From positions 62,001 through 126,000 of the forward strand of contig NZ_BDCJ01000005.1 of the NCBI RefSeq assembly GCF_001613445.1: 64,000 nt of DNA, in the 5' to 3' direction. The stretch is from Nocardia grenadensis NBRC 108939 (lineage in GTDB: Bacteria; Actinomycetota; Actinomycetes; Mycobacteriales; Mycobacteriaceae). The notes beneath the pieces are model-generated. The model did not search any database. It had not been told where the DNA came from and saw nothing but the letters and a program-made list of their open reading frames with translations. Made by a program: the position numbers and the translations under genes. Shown piece after piece: positions 41,441 to 48,062 of the stretch (its first letter is position 1; each line of letters opens with the position of its first letter).

Positions 41441-41469
41441 TTTTTACACTGTGACTGCACTCACATCAA
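41441..41469 (-). promoter_or_regulatory. Promoter of the Ms1-like RNA with Crp site in the spacer
   Basis: -35 TTGATG and -10 TAAAAA frame a 17-nt spacer. TGTGACTGCACTCACA (41450-41465) is a perfect TGTGA-N6-TCACA Crp/GlxR palindrome that overlaps the spacer and -35 edge, a position implying repression by the Crp encoded at 24983-25657. Confidence 0.65.
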
Positions 41470-41552
41470 GGGCTGGCGCAACTTCGTGGAACAAAGGGAA
41501 ATCGGGCACATCGGTCGGAGTCGTATGCTATAAGTCCAGTTCGGGATGGCGT

Positions 41553-42386
41553 TCATCGTCGTCGCAGCAGTCGGTAGGTCACTGCTCCCGCAACGAACGC
41601 ACCGACCGCGACAGCGAGTCCGGTGGCCATGGTTTTCGACGGTGCCTGAAAGCGTGACCACAGTGAGACCGGGTTGGAGAAGGCGAGTACGGGCCAGCCC
41701 CGGCTCGTCGCCTCGCGGCGTAGACCGCGGTCGGGATTCACCGCGGTGGGGTGGCCGACCGCGGTGAGCATCGGCAGATCGGTGATCGAATCGGAATACG
41801 CGTAGCAGCGCGCGAGATCGTAACCCTCTGCCGCGGCGAGCTTCTCGATCGCGGTGACTTTCCCTTCGCCGTAGCAGTAGAAGTCGACCGCCCCGGTGTA
41901 CTTGCCGTCCACGACCTCCATCCGGGTCGCGGCCGTATGGGTGGCGCCCAGCGCTTCGGCGATCGGGGCCACCACCTCCTCGCCCGAGGCGGAGACGATC
42001 ACCACATCGTGTCCGCGAATACGATGGTCGGCGATGAGGTCGACGGCCTCCGCGTAGATCAGTGGATCCACCAGCTCATGCAGGGTGTCCGCCACGATCG
42101 ACCGGATCTGGGCGACATCCCAGCCGGCGACCATATCGGTGAGGTGCGCCCGCATCCGCTCCATCTGATCGTGGTCGGCCCCGGCGAGCAGGAACATGAA
42201 GTGCGCGTAACTGCCCTCCAGGACGGCACGCCGGTTGATCAGCCCCTGATCGAAGAAAGGTTTGCTGAACACGTAGGTGCTCGATCTGGCTATCACCGTC
42301 TTGTCCAGATCGAAGAAGGCGGCGACGCGGCCGTTCTCGTGGTGCCGATCGCCGGGAGGCGGTGTCGTTTTACCGGAGCCCGTCAC
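41553..42386 (-). CDS. HAD-IB family phosphatase, SerB-like (Rv3661-like)
   Basis: 277 residues from GTG 42386. Motif I is FFDLDKTVIARSS near residue 24, where the second Asp is replaced by Lys relative to DxDxT but matches the common HAD-IB DLDKT form. SASGEE is motif II, and the AYSDSITDLPML loop is motif III-IV. A C-terminal hydrophobic stretch (TGLAVAVGAFVAGAVTYRLL) is a membrane anchor. A phosphatase of small metabolites or lipids is likely. It is flanked by two small RNA genes, as in mycobacteria. Confidence 0.87.
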   Translation of the reverse strand: MTGSGKTTPPPGDRHHENGRVAAFFDLDKTVIARSSTYVFSKPFFDQGLINRRAVLEGSYAHFMFLLAGADHDQMERMRAHLTDMVAGWDVAQIRSIVADTLHELVDPLIYAEAVDLIADHRIRGHDVVIVSASGEEVVAPIAEALGATHTAATRMEVVDGKYTGAVDFYCYGEGKVTAIEKLAAAEGYDLARCYAYSDSITDLPMLTAVGHPTAVNPDRGLRREATSRGWPVLAFSNPVSLWSRFQAPSKTMATGLAVAVGAFVAGAVTYRLLRRR

Positions 42387-42548
42387 CGTTCCAGGATAGG
42401 CATCAGCGCGACGCGTGTCGTGCCCGCTACGCGCCCGCATACATGCTGACCAGTGGTTTTCCCATCAGAAGGGGAGTGAGGGTGACCTGTGGAACTTCTT
42501 TGCCGCCGGGCTTGCGTTCCGGCCCGTTCTTGGGTGTAGTATTGCTGG
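42387..42548. other. Promoter region between HAD gene and 6C RNA
   Basis: Divergent control region. For the 6C RNA, TAGTAT (42537-42542) is a good -10; TTGCGT (42512-42517) is a possible -35 with a 19-nt spacer. Confidence 0.45.
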
Positions 42549-42645
42549 CACCTGGACATGTTCCAGGCGTGTTCAGCCCGACCCCCCGGGGCTGAACCCC
42601 GACGGCCCCAGCCTCCTCCCCCCCCGGCTGGGGCCGTCCTCTATC
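42549..42645 (+). ncRNA. 6C small RNA
   Basis: Two hairpins with C-rich loops, the hallmark of the actinobacterial 6C RNA. Stem TTCAGCCC/GGGCTGAA (42572-42579 with 42589-42596) has six Cs in its loop. Stem GACGGCCCCAGCC/GGCTGGGGCCGTC (42601-42613 with 42626-42638) has a loop with eight consecutive Cs. A short CCTGGA/TCCAGG stem precedes them. Location between the Rv3661-like gene and ssd is the known place of the M. tuberculosis 6C RNA (B11), reading the same direction as ssd. Exposed C loops pair with G-rich mRNA leaders; in mycobacteria it affects growth and DNA replication genes. Confidence 0.9.
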
Positions 42646-42749
42646 CAGGGGACGGTCGCCGGCCTCGAAAAGTTCTCCACAGCCCGCGAGTTGTCCACAA
42701 TCGCCGCAGTCACCGGTTCCGGCAGGTCCGGACGGGCGACGCTGGGTCC

Positions 42750-43856
42750 ATGGATCACGACGCGACACCCACCACCGGGGAGCCACCCGCGGTGCTGGTG
42801 CTCATCCGGGACGAGCGGTTACGCGAGGAAGTTCGCCGGGTCGCCGCCGCGGCCGGCCGGCGAATCGATGAAGCCGAGGCGCCGGCCGGCAGGCACCCCT
42901 GGTCGGCGGCACCACTCGTGGTGCTAGACACCGAGGCCGCCGTGGTGTCCGCGAGCACGGCGCCCCCGCGGCGCAGTGGCGTGGTGACCGTCACCGACGG
43001 TGAACCCGGATTGGCCGATTGGCAGGCGGCCGCGGTGATCGGAGCCGAACGGGTGATCGCGCTCCCGGCCGCCGCGGTCGACCTCATCGAGAAATTCGCC
43101 GAATACGGGGAGCAGCGCACCGACGGCGGAGTAGTGATCGCCCTGGCCGGTGCGGGCAGCGGTGCCGGGGCGTCCGTTCTCGCCGCCGCGACCGCGCTGC
43201 GCTCGGCCACCGCCGGGTTCCGGCCGCATACGGTGCTGGTCGACGGCGCGCCCCGTGGCGGCGGTCTCGATCTGCTGCTCGGTATCGAGGGCGCACCCGG
43301 CCTACGCTGGCCGGATCTGGTCGTGGACGACGGCCGGGTCGCCGCCGCGGAACTGCGCAATGCGCTCCCCGCCGCGGGCGGCGGCCTGTCGGTGCTGTCC
43401 AGCGGCCGGGGCAGGGGCCGGACCGGCCCCATCGGTGCGGCCGCCGTACACGCGGTAGTCGAAGCCGCGCGCGGCGCGGGCGATCTCGTGGTCTGTGATA
43501 TCTCCAGCGAGCGCGGACCGCATACGGACCGGATACTCGACGCCGCCGATCTCGTGGTGCTCGTCGTACCCGCGCAGCTGCGCGCGGTGGCGGCAGCCGG
43601 CGCCGCGGCGGAATGGATCGCGCAGCGCAACCCCAACCGTGGCCTGGTGGTGCGCGGTCCGGCGCCCGGAAATCTGCGCGGCCACGATATCGCCGCCGTG
43701 CTGGAACTGCCGCTGCTGGCGGCGGTCCGGGCACAACCAGGCTTGGCCGCGCGGCTCGAACGCCGGGGTCTGCGGCTACGGCGCGGGCCCCTGCGGGACG
43801 CCTGCGACGCGGTACTGGCGGTGCTGAGCCCACCCGACCCGCGGCGGGCCGGATGA
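42750..43856 (+). CDS. ssd: Septum-site-determining/CpaE-like protein
   Basis: 368 residues, Rv3660c equivalent. A receiver-like N-terminal part (~1-125) is followed by a MinD/CpaE-type ATPase fold (from GGVVIALAGAGSGAGASVLAAATALR near residue 130). The P-loop GAGSGAGAS lacks the catalytic lysine, as CpaE-like scaffolds often do. It presumably localises the tad pilus machinery; the mycobacterial protein also affects septation. It overlaps tadA by 4 nt. Confidence 0.88.
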   Translation: MDHDATPTTGEPPAVLVLIRDERLREEVRRVAAAAGRRIDEAEAPAGRHPWSAAPLVVLDTEAAVVSASTAPPRRSGVVTVTDGEPGLADWQAAAVIGAERVIALPAAAVDLIEKFAEYGEQRTDGGVVIALAGAGSGAGASVLAAATALRSATAGFRPHTVLVDGAPRGGGLDLLLGIEGAPGLRWPDLVVDDGRVAAAELRNALPAAGGGLSVLSSGRGRGRTGPIGAAAVHAVVEAARGAGDLVVCDISSERGPHTDRILDAADLVVLVVPAQLRAVAAAGAAAEWIAQRNPNRGLVVRGPAPGNLRGHDIAAVLELPLLAAVRAQPGLAARLERRGLRLRRGPLRDACDAVLAVLSPPDPRRAG

Positions 43857-45052
43857 GCGCGGGCACCGGACACTCCGAGGTGGTGACGACCGAACTGCTG
43901 GAGCGGGTCCGGGAACGGCTGGCCGGAGACCGCGCGGAGCCCGAACCCGCACGGGTCGCGGCGGCCATCCGTGCCGAAGCCGGGGGAATGCTGGGGGATA
44001 CCGATCTGCTGCGGGCCCTGCGGTTGCTGCAGACCGAACTCACCGGAGCCGGCGTCCTCGAACCGCTGCTGCACGATCCCGCGGTCGCCGATGTGCTGGT
44101 CACCGCCCCGGACGCGGTGTGGATCGACCGGGGCCGCGGGGTCGAACGAACCCCGACGACCTTTCCGGACGAGGCCGCCGTCCGGCGGCTGGCACAGCGC
44201 CTGGCCCTCTCGGCGGGCCGCCGCCTCGACGATGCCCAGCCCTGGGTGGACGGGCAATTGTCCGGCCGGGAACTGGCACTGGGCCAGAGCTTCGGCGTCC
44301 GGCTGCACGCCGTGCTCGCCCCCATCGCTCGCGGTGGCACCTGCCTGTCGCTCCGGATACTCCGTCCGGCGACCCAGGGGCTGGATGCGCTCGCCCGATC
44401 CGGCGCGGTGCCATCCGACGCGAAAGCCCTACTGCAACAAATTGTTCGCGCTCGACTGGCCTTCCTCGTGGTCGGAGGCACCGGCGCGGGGAAGACCACC
44501 TTGCTCTCCGCGCTACTCGCCGAGGTCGCCCCGGTTGAGCGCATCATCTGTGTCGAGGACGCGGCCGAACTCGCACCTCCGCATCCACATGTGGTCCGGC
44601 TGGTGGCACGGCCGCCCAATATCGAAGGGGCGGGGGAGATCACATTGCGTGATCTGGTCCGGCAGGCGCTGCGTATGCGTCCCGATCGCATAGTGGTCGG
44701 CGAAGTGCGCGGTGCGGAGGTCGTCGACCTGCTCACCGCGTTGAACACCGGGCACGACGGCGGCGCGGGAACGATCCACGCCAACTCGATCCGGGAGGTG
44801 ACCGCACGGCTCGAGGCATTGGCCGGGCTGGGCGGAATGGACCGGCCGACGCTACACAGTCAAGTGGCCGCTGCCGTGCACGTGGTACTGCACGTCCGGC
44901 GGCGCGCCGACGGGTTCCGGTATCTCGCGGAAATCGGTGTGGTGCAGGGGGACAACGCCGGCCGGGTGGAGATCCGCCCGGCCTGGCGCGCGACCGGTCC
45001 GGCGCCCGCCGCCGGGTTGCTCCAGGCCGTGCTGGCGGAACGGGCCGGGTGA
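43853..45052 (+). CDS. tadA: Tad pilus assembly ATPase
   Basis: 399 residues, CpaF/TadA family. An N-terminal helical domain precedes the ATPase with FLVVGGTGAGKTTLLSALL (Walker A), CVEDAAELAP (Asp box), RMRPDRIVVGEVRGAE (Walker B) and GGAGTIHANS (His box). It powers Flp pilus extension or Tad secretion at the membrane. It overlaps ssd upstream and tadB downstream. Confidence 0.94.
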   Translation: MSAGTGHSEVVTTELLERVRERLAGDRAEPEPARVAAAIRAEAGGMLGDTDLLRALRLLQTELTGAGVLEPLLHDPAVADVLVTAPDAVWIDRGRGVERTPTTFPDEAAVRRLAQRLALSAGRRLDDAQPWVDGQLSGRELALGQSFGVRLHAVLAPIARGGTCLSLRILRPATQGLDALARSGAVPSDAKALLQQIVRARLAFLVVGGTGAGKTTLLSALLAEVAPVERIICVEDAAELAPPHPHVVRLVARPPNIEGAGEITLRDLVRQALRMRPDRIVVGEVRGAEVVDLLTALNTGHDGGAGTIHANSIREVTARLEALAGLGGMDRPTLHSQVAAAVHVVLHVRRRADGFRYLAEIGVVQGDNAGRVEIRPAWRATGPAPAAGLLQAVLAERAG

Positions 45053-45873
45053 TGACCCCGATGGTGACAGCAGTCGGCCCTGTCGCGACGGCCCTGGGAT
45101 GCACCGCTCTGGCCCTGGTGCTCACACCGGGGCCTGCGGGCAGGCGGCGATTCGGCAGGGTGTTCGAAGTCCGGACGGCGCAGTTTCTTCCGACGCGGTG
45201 GGTGATACGCGGGGCGGGCGGTATCGGGTGTGCGTTGGCGTTGGCGCTGGGGAGCGGCGGCATGATGGCCGCGCTGCTCGTCGCGGGCACTGTGGCGGTG
45301 CGGCTGCGCCGCTCCCGCCGGGCTCGTCTGCACCGCGTCGAATGTGGACACCTCCTCGACTGTCTCGAGGCGGTGGTCTCCGAACTCCGGGTGGGCGCGC
45401 ACCCGAGTGCCGCGGCCGCGGTCGCCGCCCGGGAGAGCGGCGGTAGCGCGGCGGCGGCCTTCGCGGTCGGTTCGGCGCGCAGCAGGCTGGGCGGGTCCGG
45501 TGCGGAGGGATTGCTCCGTCCCGACTCGGTGATCGCCGCCGAACTTGGCCGAGTGGCCGATGCCTGGCAGGTCGCCGAGCTGCACGGTCTGGCGCTGGCC
45601 GAACTCCTGGCGGCTGCCCGCGCCGACCTCGCCGCCCGAATCAGATTCCGGTCCCGGACCGACGCTTCGCTGGCCGGTGCTCGCGCTACCGCGGCGATTC
45701 TGGCGGTACTGCCGATGCTGGGGGTGGGTCTGGGGCAGTTGATGGGTGCCCATCCACTCCAGGTGCTGTTCGTCTCCCCGGCGGGTCGCTTTCTGCTGCC
45801 GCTCGGCGCCGGCCTGGCCTGCGTCGGGCTGCTGTGGGCAGACGAGATAACCCGCCGGGTGGCCCCGCGATGA
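45052..45873 (+). CDS. tadB: Tad pilus membrane protein TadB
   Basis: 273 residues, T2SF family. There are N-terminal membrane segments (AALLVAGTVAVRLRR at about 65), a cytoplasmic helical part with CGHLLDCLEAVVSELRVG, and C-terminal helices AILAVLPMLGVGLGQL and LLPLGAGLACVGLLWADE. It is the inner-membrane platform of the Tad machine. ATG overlaps the tadA stop (TGATG). Confidence 0.88.
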   Translation: MTPMVTAVGPVATALGCTALALVLTPGPAGRRRFGRVFEVRTAQFLPTRWVIRGAGGIGCALALALGSGGMMAALLVAGTVAVRLRRSRRARLHRVECGHLLDCLEAVVSELRVGAHPSAAAAVAARESGGSAAAAFAVGSARSRLGGSGAEGLLRPDSVIAAELGRVADAWQVAELHGLALAELLAAARADLAARIRFRSRTDASLAGARATAAILAVLPMLGVGLGQLMGAHPLQVLFVSPAGRFLLPLGAGLACVGLLWADEITRRVAPR

Positions 45874-46077
45874 CCCCGCATATACCGCGCGACAACCCTG
45901 CGTATACCCGCCGACGCCGGCCGCCGTGCCGCCGCGGACCTTTTCCCGGTGCAACGGGGACACCCGGCACGCGTAGCGACGCCCCGGACAGACCCGCCGA
46001 CCCTGTTACGGCAGCCGCCTGCACCGGATCGGTGCCCATCCGTTCGGTTACCTCGAACAATGCCGAAAGGACACGCG

Positions 46078-46674
46078 ATGGCGATCCACGGCTGGCCGTT
46101 CCTCCTGCTCTCGGCAGCAATACTGCTGGTACCGGCCCCGGCGCCGGCGGTCGCCCGATTGAGCCAGGCCACGGCTCACCGGCGGGTGCGGTCCCGGAAA
46201 CCCACCGCGGTCGCCGACCCGGTCGCGCTCGCGACGCTGTTCGATCTACTGGCCGCCTGCCTGCGGGCCGGTTTGCCGACCGCCGCCGCGCTGCGTGCGG
46301 TCGCGCCGGCCGCACCCGATTCGCTATCGGATCGGCTGCAGCGGGCAGCCGATCTGCTCGCCCTCGGTGCCGATCCGGCTGTGGCGTGGGCTCCCAGCGA
46401 AGCCGGCGGCCCCTGCGCTCCCGAATTCGACGCGCTCGCCCGGCTGGCGCGGCGCTCGGCCCGCTCGGGCACGTCGCTGGCCGCGGCTATCGGCGAACTG
46501 GCCGAGGAGCGTCGCACCCAGGTGGAGGAAGCGGCGACCGCGCGGGCCGAACGGGCCGGCGTCCTGATCGGCGGCCCCTTGGGGCTCTGCTTCCTACCGG
46601 CGTTCATCTGCCTCGGCATCGTGCCGGTGATCATCGGCCTGGCGGGTGGGGTGCTCGGCGAGGGCCTGCTGTGA
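46078..46674 (+). CDS. tadC: Tad pilus membrane protein TadC
   Basis: 198 residues, T2SF family: an N-terminal helix (WPFLLLSAAILLVPAP), a cytoplasmic segment DPVALATLFDLLAACLRAG, and terminal helices GPLGLCFLPAFICLGIVPVIIGLAGGV. The ATG at 46078 follows GAAAGGA. The 204 nt between tadB and tadC hold no gene that I can support. Confidence 0.88.
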   Translation: MAIHGWPFLLLSAAILLVPAPAPAVARLSQATAHRRVRSRKPTAVADPVALATLFDLLAACLRAGLPTAAALRAVAPAAPDSLSDRLQRAADLLALGADPAVAWAPSEAGGPCAPEFDALARLARRSARSGTSLAAAIGELAEERRTQVEEAATARAERAGVLIGGPLGLCFLPAFICLGIVPVIIGLAGGVLGEGLL

Positions 46675-46749
46675 CTCCGCGGCCGGCGGCGGATACCGAG
46701 ATGTGCTCGTACGGAACGGCTGTACGAGCCCAAAAGAGAGGGGGTCGGG

Positions 46750-46992
46750 GTGCCGATGAGCCGAACGACGACGTGGAAGGCATGGGAGCTGATGCGGGGA
46801 GCATGGCGAAGCGCGAACACTCGGCTGCTGCGCGTGGTGGCGGGGGAGGAGGGGATGAGCACGGTCGAGTACGCGATCGGAACCATAGCCGCGGCTGCTT
46901 TCGGCGCGGTGTTGTACACCGTGGTGACCGGCGAGAGCATTCCCGACGCGCTGACCGGGATCATCGAGAAGGCGCTGAACACCGGCGTTTGA
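46750..46992 (+). CDS. flp: Flp-type pilin (DUF4244)
   Basis: 80 residues from a GTG. A basic N-terminal leader of about 33 residues ends in EEGMSTVEYAIG, the Flp prepilin motif with Glu at +5. A 22-residue hydrophobic helix and a short tail follow. Cleavage before the helix would give a tiny pilin. The prepilin peptidase is not in this window. The stop overlaps the next start (TTGA). Confidence 0.88.
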   Translation: MPMSRTTTWKAWELMRGAWRSANTRLLRVVAGEEGMSTVEYAIGTIAAAAFGAVLYTVVTGESIPDALTGIIEKALNTGV

Positions 46993-47399
46993 GGTCGCCG
47001 GTCGGGTCGTCGGGCGCCGGCGCCGCGGACGGCGAGGATGCTGTCGGTGTGTTCCGGCGCCCGGTCGGCGGTGAGACCGGGTCGGTGACCGTCGAAGCGG
47101 CGATCGCCCTCGCCGCCCTCGCCGCTACTGCCGCGCTGTGTGTGGGCGCGGTGCTCGCCGCGGTGACCCAGGTGCGGTGTGTGGACGCCGCGCGTGAGGC
47201 GGCCCGGCTGGCGGCCCGTGGTGATCGCGGCGCCGCGGAGGTCGCCGCTCGCCGGGTGGCACCGGCGGGGGCGGATATCTCGGTGCGCTACGAGGGCGGT
47301 CGGGTGATCGCCGTCGTAGCTTCCGATACTCCACTGTTACCCGTGCTCCGGCTGGAAGCCGAGGCCGTGGCGGCAGCCGAGCCGGATACGGACGCATGA
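46989..47399 (+). CDS. tadE: TadE-like pseudopilin
   Basis: Up to 136 residues. GSVTVEAAIALAALAATAALCVGAVLAAVTQVRCVDAAREAARLAARG is the TadE segment. I use a TTG overlapping the pilin stop; a GTG at 47049 would give a 116-residue protein. It has one transmembrane helix, with the rest outside the membrane. Equivalent to Rv3655c. Confidence 0.8.
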   Translation: MRSPVGSSGAGAADGEDAVGVFRRPVGGETGSVTVEAAIALAALAATAALCVGAVLAAVTQVRCVDAAREAARLAARGDRGAAEVAARRVAPAGADISVRYEGGRVIAVVASDTPLLPVLRLEAEAVAAAEPDTDA

Positions 47400-47851
47400 G
47401 TCACCGAAGCCGAACGCCGCCGGCGGGAGGTCCGCGGTACCCGCGTCCGGTCGCGGTGGATCGGTCTCTCGGACCGATCCGGGAACGGGCACGGCATCCG
47501 AGGAGAGATGAGGGGGCGGCGACGGTCACGGCATGTCTGGCGCTGGCGGGTCTGATCGTGGTGACCGTGCTCGTCGTCCAGTTGGGTGGGGTGGTCGTGG
47601 CGCGGCACCGGGCCCAGGCCGCGGCGGACCTCGCCGCCTTGGCGGCCGCGGGTGAACTATGGCACGGCGCGGAGGCTGGATGTGCGGCGGCCGAATCACT
47701 CGGACGACGCATGGTTGCTCATGTCGCGCGCTGCGAGATAGACGGCTGGGATGCCGTGATCACGATCGAAGGAAAAGTACCGTTGGGTCCGTTCGGGACA
47801 CGGAGTATACGAGCGGTCGCGCGAGCCGGGCCGGTCGGAGAAGCAAGGTGA
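47396..47851 (+). CDS. TadE/TadG-like membrane protein (Rv3654c-like)
   Basis: 151 residues: a basic leader, one helix (GAATVTACLALAGLIVVTVLVVQLGGVVVARHRAQAAADLAALAAA), and a Cys-containing extracellular part with two Cys. It overlaps tadE by 4 nt and ends the operon. Likely a minor pilin or pilus tip part; mycobacterial homologues were reported as secreted. Confidence 0.85.
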   Translation: MSHRSRTPPAGGPRYPRPVAVDRSLGPIRERARHPRRDEGAATVTACLALAGLIVVTVLVVQLGGVVVARHRAQAAADLAALAAAGELWHGAEAGCAAAESLGRRMVAHVARCEIDGWDAVITIEGKVPLGPFGTRSIRAVARAGPVGEAR

Positions 47852-47854
47852 TCT

Positions 47855-48045
47855 GCCTATAGGGAATTTTGTTAACGACGAATACTGTATTCGCTTAGCG
47901 ACGGCAATTAATGGCCTTGTTGGCCGCATTCGTCATATGTTCTGGAATTGATAAGAAAAGAGACTCTGTAGCTACCGACCGGTCCTTTAGCAACAATTCA
48001 GTTAATATGATGCTTATCCTCTTAATTCTGTGGTCCGGTAGGCGT
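47855..48045. other. AT-rich island after the pilus operon
   Basis: This 190-bp stretch is clearly AT-richer than its surroundings (about 40% G+C by eye against ~68%). It contains CGAATACTGTATTCG, a near-perfect 15-bp palindrome at 47879-47893, plus AATTAATGG, TAAGAAAAG and several TTAA steps. It codes for nothing I recognise. AT-rich DNA of this kind is a typical target of Lsr2, the actinobacterial xenogeneic silencer. Confidence 0.6.
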
Positions 48046-48062
48046 ACGGTCGCCGCTCCGGC

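Noticed and set aside
41184..41460. Small protein frames inside the Ms1-like region.
   Set aside because: Mediocre codon bias and no ribosome-binding site at a useful distance; an RNA gene explains the region better.
45834..46988. Upstream extension of the tadE frame.
   Set aside because: It is out-of-frame shadow of tadC and the pilin.
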